64,000 bases of DNA from Eledone cirrhosa (Eukaryota > Mollusca > Cephalopoda > Octopoda > Eledonidae): positions 26,544,435 to 26,608,434 of the forward strand of contig OZ024741.1 in the NCBI GenBank assembly GCA_964016885.1, in the 5' to 3' direction. The translations under genes were made by a program, and so were the position numbers. Shown here piece by piece: positions 12,591 through 24,600 of this stretch (position 1 is the first letter of the stretch; the number at the start of each line of letters is the position of its first letter). A model generated the notes under the pieces. That model made no database searches. It saw only the letters and a list, made by a program, of their open reading frames with translations, and was not told where the DNA came from.

Positions 12591-14611
12591 CACACAAACA
12601 CATACATACATGTACACACAAACTCATAAATACATGTACACACAAATGCATACATACATATACACACAAATGCATACATACATATACACACAAATGCATA
12701 CATATATATACACACAAATGCATACATATATATACACACAAATGCATACATACATGTACACAAACTCATATACATACATGTACACAAACTCATATACATA
12801 CATGTACACACAAACCCATATACATACATGTACACAAACTCATATACATACATGTACACACAAACCCATATACATACATGTACACACAAACCCATATACA
12901 TACATGTACACAAACTCATATACATACATGTACACAAACTCATATACATACATGTACACACAAACCCATATACATACATGTACACAAACTCATATATATA
13001 TACATGTACACACAAACACATACATACATGTACACACAAATGCATACATACATGTACACAAACTCATATACATACATGTACACAAACTCATATATATATA
13101 TATATACATGTACACACAAACACATACATACATGTACACACAAACACATACATACATATACACATAAATGCATACATACATGTACACACAAACTCATATA
13201 CATACATGTACACATAAACTTATATACATACATGTACACACAAACTCATATATATATATATATATATACATGTACACACAAACACATACATACATGTACA
13301 CACAAACTCATATACATACATGTACACAAACTCATATACATACATGTACACACAAACTCATATATATATATACATGTACACACAAACACATACATGCATG
13401 TACACACAAACACATACATACATATACACACAAATGCATACATACACCCACAAATGCATACATACATGTACACAAACTCATATACATACATGTACACACA
13501 AACTCATATACATACATGTACACACAAACACATACATGTACACACAAACTCATATACATACATGTACACATAAATTCATATACATACATGTACACAAACT
13601 CATATATATATATACATGTACACACAAACACATACATGCATGTACACACAAACACATACATACATATACACACAAATGCATACATACATGTACACACAAA
13701 TGCATACATACATGTACACACAAATGCATACATACATGTACACACAAACTCATATACATACATGTACACATAAACTCATATACATACATGTACACATAAA
13801 CTCATATATATATATACATGTACACACAAACACATACATGCATATACACACAAACACATACATGCATGTACACACAAACACATACATACATGTACACACA
13901 AATGCATACATACATGTACACACAAACTCATATACATACATGTACACATAAACTCATATACATACATGTACACATAAACTCATATACATACATGTATACA
14001 TAAACTCATATACATACATGTACACATAAACTCATATGCATACATGTACACAAACTCATATGCATACATGTACACATAAACTCATATACATACATGTACA
14101 CATAAACTCATATATATATACATGTACACAAACTCATACATACATGCACACACAAACATACATACATATACACACAAATGCATACATACATGTACACACA
14201 AATGCATACATACATGTACACACAAACTCATATACATACATGTACACATAAACTCATATATATATATACATGTACACACAAACTCATACATACATGCACA
14301 CACAAACACATACATACATATACACACAAATGCATACAAACTCATATACATACATGTACACAACACTCATATATACATGTTCACACAAACTTATATATAT
14401 ATATACATGTACACACAAACACATACATACATGTATACACAAACTCATACATACATGTATACACAAACTCATACATACATGTATACACAAATACATACAT
14501 ACATGTACACACAAACTCATATACATACATGTACACAAACTCATATACATACATGTACACAAACTCATATACATACATGTACACAAACTCATATACATAC
14601 ATGTACACAAA

Positions 14612-14665
<54 letters not shown>

Positions 14666-16640
14666 CACACAAACACATACATACATGTACACACAAACTC
14701 ATAAATACATGTACACACAAATGCATACATACATATACACACAAATGCATACATACATATACACACAAATGCATACATATATATACACACAAATGCATAC
14801 ATACATGTACACAAACTCATATACATACATGTACACAAACTCATATACATACATGTACACAAACTCATATACATACATGTACACACAAACCCATATACAT
14901 ACATGTACACAAACTCATATACATACATGTACACAAACTCATATACATACATGTACACACAAACCCATATACATACATGTACACAAACTCATATATATAT
15001 ACATGTACACACAAACACATACATACATGTACACACAAATGCATACATACATGTACACAAACTCATATACATACATGTACACAAACTCATATACATACAT
15101 GTACACAAACTCATATATATATATATATATACATGTACACACAAACACATACATACATGTACACACAAACACATACATACATATACACATAAATGCATAC
15201 ATACATGTACACACAAACTCATATACATACATGTACACATAAACTTATATACATACATGTACACACAAACTCATATATATATATATATACATGTACACAC
15301 AAACACATACATACATGTACACACAAACTCATATACATACATGTACACAAACTCATATACATACATGTACACACAAACTCATATATATATATACATGTAC
15401 ACACAAACACATACATGCATGTACACACAAACACATACATACATATACACACAAATGCATACATACACACACAAATGCATACATACATGTACACAAACTC
15501 ATATACATACATGTACACACAAACTCATATACATACATGTACACACAAACACATACATGTACACACAAACTCATATACATACATGTACACATAAACTCAT
15601 ATACATACATGTACACAAACTCATATATATATATACATGTACACACAAACACATACATGCATGTACACACAAACACATACATACATATACACACAAATGC
15701 ATACATACATGTACACACAAATGCATACATACATGTACACACAAACTCATATACATACATGTACACATAAACTCATATACATACATGTACACATAAACTC
15801 ATATATATATATACATGTACACACAAACACATACATGCATGTACACACAAACACATACATGCATGTACACACAAACATATACATACATGTACACACAAAT
15901 GCATACATACATGTACACACAAACTCATATACATACATGTACACATAAACTCATATACATACATGTACACATAAACTCATATACATACATGTACACATAA
16001 ACTCATATGCATACATGTACACAAACTCATATGCATACATGTACACAAACTCATATGCATACATGTACACATAAACTCATATACATACATGTACACATAA
16101 ACTCATATATATATACATGTACACAAACTCATACATACATGCACACACAAACATACATACATACATGTACACACAAATGCATACATACATGTACACACAA
16201 ACTCATATACATACATGTACACATAAACTCATATATATATACATGTACACACAAACTCATACATACATGCACACACAAACACATACATACATATACACAC
16301 AAATGCATACAAACTCATATACATACATGTACACAACACTCATATATACATGTTCACACAAACTTATATATATATATACATGTACACACAAACACATACA
16401 TACATGTATACACAAACTCATACATACATGTATACACAAACTCATACATACATGTATACACAAATACATACATACATGTACACACAAACTCATATACATA
16501 CATGTACACAAAACTCATATATACATGTTCACACAAACATATATATATACATGTACACACAAACACATACATACATGTATACACAAACTCTATACATACA
16601 CTTATACACAAACACATACATACATGTACACATCAACCCA
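12128..16640. repeat. Satellite array, 24/26-bp unit, with 2-kb higher-order duplication
   Basis: Core phrase ACATACATGTACACAAACTC, with 24-bp units (ACAAACTC or ACAAATGC types) and 26-bp units (ACACAAACTC type). Two long (AT)n tracts, near 12536-12584 and 14614-14659, sit in the same local context about 2.07 kb apart. Rare markers repeat similarly: TGTTCACACAAACTTATAT near 14379 and 16352, and the short spacer at 13441 and 15472. The right half is therefore a tandem copy of the left half. ATG/TAC-rich frames up to 473 codons occur in several frames on both strands and are not genes. Confidence 0.95.
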
Positions 16641-17115
16641 CATTGTTACATATTTATACAGGTACAGACACACACAGAGACAGACAGACAGACTGATCTT
16701 CCATCCTTAGAAGAAAATAACAGTGTTTGTATACATGCACATGTGTGAGTGTGTACATGTAGTAGTGAGCATGTGTGTATGTGTGTGTGTGTGTGTGTAT
16801 ATGTGTGTGTGAGTGTGTATATATGTGAGAGTGTGTATGTGTGAGTGTGTATGTGTATGTGTGTGTATATGTGTGAGTGTGTGTGAATGAAAAAAGACAT
16901 TAGTTTTCATCAGAGATATTGCAAAGGAATCATTCATTCTTTAAACTCAGCCAGACAGATGTGGTGGTGGCGGTGGTGTGGTGGTGGTGGTGGTGGTGGT
17001 GCAGTGGTGGTGTGGTGGTGGTGGTGCAGTGGTGGTGTGGTGGTGGTGGTGCTGTGGTGGTGGTGTGGTGGAGCTGTGGTGGTGGTGGTGGTGGTGGTGG
17101 TGGTGCTGTGGAGAT
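16640..17115. repeat. GT-rich and GTG-rich simple repeats
   Basis: About 16760-16885 is (GT)n with GTATGT interruptions. About 16961-17108 is (GGT/GTG)n with TGCAGTGGTGGTG phrases. The short bridge at 16886-16960 shows nothing recognisable. Confidence 0.88.
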
Positions 17116-17658
17116 GAGAGAGGAAGATAAAGTAGGAGTGTATAGACTGCTCACAACAGCATCACCACAACAATCATCATCATCATACAATAGACAAGAG
17201 AAAGGGAAGAGAAGATACAGTATGAGTGTAGACAGCTCACACCACCACCAGCTCAGAGAAGCTACATAAACAACACTATAATTTATTTAGACAGTTAAAG
17301 AGGGCTGGGCGGTAGTGGTGTGGTGGATTGTGATTTGGTGGTAGTGGCAGTGCTGATTGGGTGGTGGTGGGCGGTTGGTGATGATGGTGCAGGAGTTCAT
17401 ACTTCAAACTGCATTAATTAAGTGTGAGACCCAGCATACAAGACTAAGTCAGCTTCAGACCAGAAAAGAACCAAACTAGAAGTACAGAGATACAAAATAG
17501 AACCAGAATCCCTGACCAAACTCAGGGTGGCCAGCCCCAGTAAAAATCTTTCAGTAAAGTTTGTAACATTCTTAAGCTCTTGGATTCTAATCTCCTTATA
17601 CATGTGATCCTCTATGGTGGGCTCCCACAGAAAAATCACTGACAAAATATTTCTTTGA
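17116..17658. other. Unassigned intronic sequence
   Basis: Mixed-complexity DNA with a small CATCATCAT tract near 17178. A minus-strand frame of 94 codons ends here but shows no family resemblance, no splice context was found, and it overlaps a retrotransposon tail. No function assigned. Confidence 0.5.
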
Positions 17659-17990
17659 CACATCATCATCATCGTTTTACGTCCGCTTTTCCCTGCTTGC
17701 AAGGGTGGGACGGATCCTATTCAGCACAGCATCTCTCCACTTGTCACGGTCCTTTGTCATCTCCTCCATGAGCTTCAGCAATCTGAGGTCTGCTCTCATC
17801 ACCTCCACCCATGTTGTTCATGGTCTTCCTTCTACTGGCATTTCTTGGCACTTCTTTACCCAGCGGTCATCCTCCATGCGCATCACATGTCCATACCATC
17901 GCAGTCTTCTCTCCCACACACTATAACTTATCCCTCTTAAACACAGTTTCTCTCTCAACTCATCCATGCTTCATTGTTCACGTACATTGA
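17659..17990 (-). mobile_element. Diverged non-LTR retrotransposon 3' fragment
   Basis: Starts with a CATCATCATCATCGTTTTACG tail and reads on the minus strand into the C-terminal coding region. The plus-strand phrases GCGCATCACATGTCCATACC and TCGCAGTCTTCTCTCC are the reverse complement of codons for the RRLRWYGHVMRM segment of the full-length element. It comes from a subfamily distinct from the two intact copies, judged by extensive divergence. Stop codons and lost frame make it non-functional. Confidence 0.8.
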
Positions 17991-18028
17991 CATGACACAA
18001 TAAATAGATAACAGAGGTGTACTGTCAC

Positions 18029-18436
18029 ATCTCAAATAATGCCCCAATTCCCCCACTTATTAATTTTTCAGACTTTTTCCGATCCCACCTCCCCTGCCAG
18101 CACTTATTCCCACCTCCACTTATTAAATTTTGCTAATCTCTCCAGCAAAATTTTATTTTAAGTGATAACATTCCTGTTACAATTAATTTTCTTTACACAT
18201 TAAAAAAGCATTATACATGACCCCAAAAAAGTACATTACTAGAAATCCCATGTTATAAAAGGAATAAGATGGGTTGGGGTTTCAATATGTAAACTAAACG
18301 ACTAATTCTGGTTTTTAAAAAATCAACGGAGACAACCTAGAAAAATTATCAATTTTGCAACCCCCACGCTTATTCCAACACCTTCGATTGTTCCACTACC
18401 TCCTGCTTATTTCAAACCCCTGCTTATTCCCCTCCT
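18029..18436. mobile_element. MITE, copy 1 of 3
   Basis: Shares a roughly 380-bp body with 33161-33545 and 35578-35929, including CTTATTAAATTTTGCTAATC, ACTAGAAATCCCATGT and GGGTTTCAATATGTAAAC. The left end, CTCAAATAATGCCCC, matches the terminal inverted repeat of the family. The right terminus is missing; the copy runs into a retrotransposon fragment at about 18440. No coding capacity. Confidence 0.8.
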
Positions 18437-18442
18437 GTGCAG

Positions 18443-19166
18443 ATCGGAAAGGAATGAAGCTGCATGCTCTGTTGCATGTGTAATATACATGAATGGCAAA
18501 ACATAAACGAACTAAGTGAGAAATTAGGAATAAGAGGGATCAGATGCAGTTTACTTGAGAGGAGATTACATTGGTATGGTCATGTGATGCGCATGAAGGA
18601 CGACAGCTGTATAAATAAGTGCAGGGCGATCAAAATTGATGGAAGTTACAGAGTAGGTAGAGGCAGAAAAACCTGGGACGATATGATAAAATCTGACCTT
18701 GCACACTTACACCTCTCTAAGACAATGTCACTGGATCGAGAACTTTGGCGCCACGCAGTAATACAGAAGACCCGCCTTCCCTACATACAAAGTTAACCTA
18801 CAGTCAGTAGGCCCCTCCTAACCAAATATACACCCCAACCCACTACCCCTACTCCATCCTCCCACTTCTACCCTTTCTCTGTAAAGTTATGTTGGTACCA
18901 CAGAACATCCAGTCCGCACTAAAGACGTGTCGGTGTCAACAAAAAGCACCCATGCTGTTGTGTAGGAGACATGGTAAAAAGGCTCTCAGTCCACACTGTA
19001 AATGTGGTTGGTGTTAGGAAGGGCATCCAGCCGTAGAAAACCAGCCAGATACAGTCCTATACAAGCGAGACACGGTCACCCGATCAATCTTGCCTCAAGT
19101 GGGACAATTCCCGTCTAACTCATGCTAGCGTGGAAGATAGACGTTAAACGGTGATGATGATGAAGT
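18443..19166 (+). mobile_element. 5'-truncated copy of the PHD-finger retrotransposon family
   Basis: Contains the last part of the reverse-transcriptase protein (frame open 18464-18796, 110 codons) with RLHWYGHVMRMKDD, GRGRKTWDDM and HLHLSKTMSLDRELW, matching residues from about 965 to the end of the intact copies. The stop is followed by the family 3' UTR and a GATGATGATG tail at 19154-19163. It is clearly diverged from the two full-length copies and is older. It is truncated at its 5' end, which is usual for non-LTR retrotransposons. Confidence 0.9.
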
Positions 19167-19889
19167 GTTGGTACATTAAACTGTGATCAATATCATAGCA
19201 AGACAAAGCAACCATAGTGAGACTTAAGTTTAACATACATGAACACATTGTATAGACCTCTTATGCCTCTTATGAATTACCCTATGTTAGTGTTACTGCT
19301 ACTTAAACAATAATGTCAGATTTACATGCTTCACCTGTAAAATATGGAATGGTCATGGCTGGAATGACTCTGAATATAGGTTTGTTCAACTAGGATTGAA
19401 CTATTACAACAACCCTGAGCACCTTTTTGAATTCCATCTTTCCAACAAACAGTACAGCTTTCATGACTTTCAGAAACATTTTCCCATGCTGAAGCATGGA
19501 ACACACTACCAGCATCAGTTGTTAGCTGTCAGGACACTGAATCCTTCAAAACTTCCATGCTCCCTGAAATTTGCCAACACTACACCTGATATTCCCCCCT
19601 TCACACACACGCATGCATGTATCTGTGTGTATAACATGACTCATACACTGTTCACTTTCCTGACATTTGCACATTATTCTATGTACTATACATGCACCTT
19701 TGATGTGTTGTAGTGCACCTGAGCAGTGTACACAATTTTCATTATTATTACCTATATATTGATGAGGTCCTTAGTGTTATTGCTAAATTTTATTTAATAT
19801 AACTGCCCCTCTGTTCCTTGTTCTACGTATTTCACTCAATGTGGCCATTCTGGTCCCAGTAAAAGAAATCATTGTTATTATTATTAAAA
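19167..19889. other. Intronic stretch with possible old non-LTR remnant
   Basis: Mostly unassigned. The plus frame 19396-19713 contains SFHDFQKHFPMLKH and LLAVRTLNPSKLPCS, loosely reminiscent of the C-terminus of Jockey/CR1-type reverse transcriptases, where an aromatic/WN-LP segment is followed by a V-A-TLN-FK segment. The match is weak, key residues are missing, and no splice sites suggest a host exon. Confidence 0.3.
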
Positions 19890-20108
19890 GGGCAGCCGAT
19901 TGGCGGTATCAGCAGAGCATCGGACAGCATGTTTTATGGCATTATGGCTCTTTATGTATGTTCTGAATTCAAATCTTGTCAAGGTTAGCTTTGCCTTTCA
20001 TCGTTATGGGGGTTGATAAAATAAAATACCAGAAATGCACTGGGGTCAATTTGATTGCCTTCCCCTCCCACCAAATTATTGGCCTAGTGCCTAAATCAGA
20101 AACCATTA
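19890..20108 (+). mobile_element. tRNA-derived SINE, long subtype
   Basis: Head GGCGGTATCAGCAGAGCATC (box A region), then box B-like TCTGAATTCAAATCTTG, AAGGTTAGCTTTGCCTTTC, TTGATAAAATAAAATACCAG and a 3' part ATTGGCCTAGTGCC. It carries the extra GGGGTCAATTTGATTG segment that marks the long subtype. It is diverged, so it is an old copy. Confidence 0.82.
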
Positions 20109-21250
20109 TCTATACATATATATATAAAACTGTAGTTGTCTGTGTGTGTGTCCTCGTTTCTGCAAAGTCTATACAAATCCACATTTCTACTCCGATTGAC
20201 TTCAAACTTGCATTTATATATTCATTGCAGTCTAAAGATATGAACTGCAGCTTTTATTTTTCAATTTTCTGTAGTTAAAGGGGTGTTAGGCACCGGTTAT
20301 CGATCTCTGTCGCGCCCTTATAATATCTGTCTGTATGCCTGATTGTCTGCATTATGTTTGCTATTTTCCGTTCATTGCCAGGGAACGTCTTCACGAACCA
20401 AAGTATCGTCTTCCTGTTTTCCTTCGGTTGCAACGTTTTTCGAAATATTTACTTCTGCATTCACAGATGGATTTTTTTAGTTTCAGAAGATCCCGTTAAG
20501 GGTGAAAACAGCGATTCTTTGCTTAAACTTTAATCTGTTATTTTAATATATAATATAAGCGAGGCAAGCCAGCCCAGTTGCCACTTCTTGCCAATAAACA
20601 TTAACCCTTTGTGCGCCATTCATCTAACTGTAGACCAACAAATACCAACTAAACGGAGCATTGACAAGAACGATGGCGAATGAATCTTCGAGGTAAGCAG
20701 TTTCCTCCCGAGTTGTTAGTTCATGCAGGATTCTCTGCTACACATTTTCGTAATAATACCTAACAACGTACTGCTGGTCACTCCTTCCTCCAAAAGCCGT
20801 ACAAAGCGGTCATGTGCATCGGGCAGATGGATCGGGTGCAAATCTACACCAGGCCTACGCGAGAAATTCACAAGGGACTGCACTGAGAGGGATAGAGAGA
20901 AGAGTAACTTAGTGACAAGAGTGTTAATGAACTTTTGAGGTAAGTAGCCTACGCCTTACTACTATTGAACTGGAACCTTCTGCCAACTTAACCTGTGACT
21001 TTCTCTTTCACATTTACTTCAATAGGCCAAAACAGAGGAGTATGAAAAGAAGGGGCTCAACAATATTTCTATGAACAATACATGTAGACAGCTAAACTGT
21101 ACTTTCAACTTCTTAATTTTCTCCTCATAAAACAAGTTTCCTGTCGGTATATTTTCGTGAGTTTTTAACAGGCATTCACAAATAAACGTTTCTCATTGGA
21201 GGTGATATTACCAATGTTCTTATCCGTGCAATGCCGGGATACACTGCTAG
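20109..21250 (+). mobile_element. Candidate non-autonomous Helitron
   Basis: Starts TCTATACATATATATATAAA after an A and ends GCAATGCCGGGATACACTG then CTAG before a T, matching the Helitron rule of TC...CTAG inserted between A and T. A short GC-rich hairpin-capable stretch (CCGTGCAATGCCGG) lies about 15 bp inside the 3' end. No Rep/helicase coding sequence is present in the 1.14 kb, so it would depend on an autonomous partner. Part of it (about 20370-20560) is homologous to 46620-46810, showing it is a dispersed family. Confidence 0.6.
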
Positions 21251-21274
21251 TTATTATTAAAATTACTAGTTTAA

Positions 21275-21540
21275 TAGTAGGGTCAATATAGTTACCATTC
21301 CTCACTGCATCAAATTGATGGCAAAGTAGCTAAATTAGAAACTGTTATTAGCATTATTGAAAGAAATTATTATTATTATTGTATTTGTGTAACTTGTTAT
21401 ATTGTTATTGTTATGTCAATAATATTACTGTTATTGTTGTTATGACAATAATATTGTTATCTCACTATTTTTAATTAAATTTTTTGTTTTTCATGAATTT
21501 GTCCAATCTATTTTCAAATTTCATTGAGAAATGTTAGCTG
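21275..21540 (+). mobile_element. SINE 3' fragment and AT-rich DNA
   Basis: AGGGTCAATATAGTTACC through AAACTGTTATTAGCATTATT matches the distal end of the long-subtype SINE; the tRNA-like head is absent. It is followed by ATT/TTG-rich low-complexity sequence with no gene. Confidence 0.5.
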
Positions 21541-21550
21541 CTTTTCTCTT

Positions 21551-21647
21551 ATACACACACATATATATATATGTATGTATATATATATATATGTATATAC
21601 ATCATCATCATCGTTTAACGTCCATCTTCCACGCTTGCATGGGTTTG

Positions 21648-21680
<33 letters not shown>
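21551..21680 (-). repeat. TA/TG microsatellite with short retrotransposon tail
   Basis: (AT)n tracts flank a 50-bp piece at 21601-21650 (CATCATCATCATCGTTTAAC, CCACGCTTGCATGGGTTTGG) that is the extreme 3' end of the retrotransposon family. It directly abuts the tail of the full-length copy that starts at 21681. Confidence 0.85.
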
Positions 21681-21683
<3 letters not shown>

Positions 21684-24600
21684 TCATCATCATCATCATC
21701 AACGTTTAACGTCCGTGTTCCACGCTTGCATGGGTTTGGACGGGGGTAGTCCCACTTGAGGCAAGAGTGATTTGTCTTGCTCGCATAGGACTGTCTGGCA
21801 GGTTTTCTACAGTTGGATGCCCTTCCTAACACCAACCACATTTACAGTGTGGGTCTGGGAGGTTTTTACCGTGTTGCCTACACGGCCACATTACAGCGTG
21901 GACTGTGTGTTTTTTTGTCGTGACACCTACACGATCTCATTTGTTTCGGCCTGGATGGCGCGGCACCAACATAACTTTACATAGAACGGGGTGGTGTGGA
22001 TGGGGTGGGGGTGGCGGCGGGAGGGGTGTATTTTGTTAGAGATGCCTACTGGCAAGGCGGGTCTTCTCTGTTACTGAGTACCGCCAAAGGTCACGGTCCA
22101 GTGACATTGTCTTGGAGAGGTGTAAGTGTGTGAGGTCGGAGTTTATCAGCTCGTCCCATGTTTTTCTAGGTCTGCCTATTCCGTGGCTACCGTCTATCTT
22201 TATTGCCCTGCACTTTGTAATACAGCTATCGACTTTCATGCGCATCACGTGTCCATACCAACGCAGCCTTCTCTCGAGTAAACAACATCTGATCCCTCTT
22301 ATCTCTAATATTTTCCTTAGTTCGTTTATGCTTTGCCGTTCACGTATATTACTGTTACACATCCAGCGGAGCATGCAAGCTTCGTTCCTCTCTAGTCTGC
22401 GTATATCCTCTGCACACAATGCCCAGGTCTCACTACCATGCAACATTGCTGTTCGTATGCAGGCATCGTACAACCTGCCTTTCATTTTTAGGGAGAACCC
22501 TTTAGCAGCTAATAGTGGTATAAGCTCTCTGAACTTTTTCCAACCAGTTCTGACTCTAGCTACAGTACTTTCAGAGCACCCTCCCCCACTGCTGATTTTA
22601 TCGCCCAGGTAACGGAAGCTGTCCACTATTTCTATAAAACCCTCTGCGCAATTGAAAGAGCTAGTATTTTGTGGGCACTTGCTGCTACTTATTGCACCAG
22701 AACACCGGCCACATGTAAAGTCTATGTTCTTAGTTAGCTTACCTGTGATCCCACTACATCTTTTATGCACCCATACTTTGCATTTAGGACATAAGATGGA
22801 GTTTCTACCTACGCCTTTCCTACATACCGAGCACGACCATTTCCCAGAAGGGACCGCCGCCTTGTTTTCTTTCCTACAAACTAGAACTTTGGTCTTAGCC
22901 AGGTTAATTTTAAGTCCTTTTGACTCTAGGCCGTGCTTCCATGTTTGGAATTTCTTCTCTAGCTCGGCCATTGATTCCGCTATGAGTGTCAGGTCGTCTG
23001 CGTATAGGAGTTCCCATGGGCAGCCTGTCTTGAACTCCTCTGTTATAGCCTGAAGGGCAATAATAAATAGTAGGGGGCTGAGAACAGAGCCCTGATGGAC
23101 GCCAACTTTTACGCTAAACTCTTCACTATATTCGTTGTTAATTCTAACCTTGCTGACTGTTTCTTTATACATGGCTTGTATAGCCCTCACAAGCCATTCG
23201 TCAACGCCTAGTTTTCTAAGAGCCCACCAGATAATGGAGCGGGGGACTCTGTCGAAGGCTTTCTCCAGGTCGACAAAAGCTAAGTAGAGGGGTTTACCTT
23301 TAGCTAGGTACTTCTCCTGTAGTTGTCGTACTATGAAAAGAGCGTCTGTGGTGCTTTTGCCTGACACAAACCCGAACTGCATTTCATCTAGATCAATTCT
23401 CTCTCTGATTAGTTGCGCTATTACTTTTTCCGTGACCTTCATGACCTGGTCGATTAATTTAATGCCTCTATAGTTACTCCTATCTAGGGCGTCTCCTTTA
23501 CCCTTATAACAGTTAACGATGATGCTGCTATGCCAGTCCTTCGGAACAACCCCATTCTGTACGACTTGGTTAACTATGCGGGTGACCATGGTGTGTCCCA
23601 CCGTGCCAGATGCCTTCAGCATCTCAGCAACTATTTCCGAAGGCCCAGCCGCCTTACCAGTCTTCATATCCTTGATTGCCTTACTTATTATACTCCCCTC
23701 GACTAACACTGCTGGTCCCTCTATCGGGTCGATATGGGGGAGACTGTCTTTCTCCCATTTATTCTCCTCATTTAGTAGCCTTTCATAGTGACACTTCCAA
23801 GCTACCTTCTTATCAGTGTCGGTGATGGCAAGTATGCCATCATCGTTAAGTACACACTTCTCCCCGACAATATCACGGTTTTCCTTGACGCATTGCCTGG
23901 CAATCCTGAACACCTCACGTTTTTGGTCATCGCGTTGTAGAACATGCTTGAACTTTCTTTCCTCAGCTTCCCTTCTTGCTAAGTACACTTCTCTCCTAGC
24001 TTCCCTCCTGGCCACTTGATAGTCTACTCTACTTCCCCCATCCCGCCATACTTTCCAAGCCTGCTTTTTGGCCTTAATTGACCCCTCCACCTTACTGTTC
24101 CACCACCATGTTACTCTCCTCCTGCCTACAGGCCTGCTCCAGCCACAGACTTCGTCTGTCGCCAACAGCAGGTTAGCTTTCAGAAATTTCCACTGTCCCT
24201 CTATATTGTCCGATTCTAGATGCTCTTCCTTACTGTCGAAAGCATCAAGTAATATGCTTTGAAATTTATTTCTGGCTGTGGGGTCTTTTAGTTTCCATAT
24301 TTTCCTCCTGAGGATAGTCCTCTTCTGCTGTCGGGTGCGTCTCGTCCTGACTATGAGGTCGCTAATTATCAGTCTATGTTGGGAGGTGCATTCTTCATGG
24401 GGGAGGGATTTAGTGTTTACAACAGACACTCTGTCACGTCTTCTGGTAAGGATATAATCTACCTGGCTTGTGTGTTCCCCGGATCTATAGGTAATCAGGT
24501 GATTGTCACGTTTTTTGAAGTTAGTGTTACAGATAGTTAGGTTATTTGCATCACAGTATTCCAGAATTCTGGAGCCTTCCTCATTTCTAGTACCAAACCC

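Noticed and set aside
12152..15796. Many 60-470-codon frames on both strands
   Set aside because: All are translations of ACATACATGTACAC-type repeats, open in several frames at once.
17418..17702. 94-codon minus frame as a gene
   Set aside because: No recognisable domain, starts inside a retrotransposon tail, no splice sites or conservation visible.
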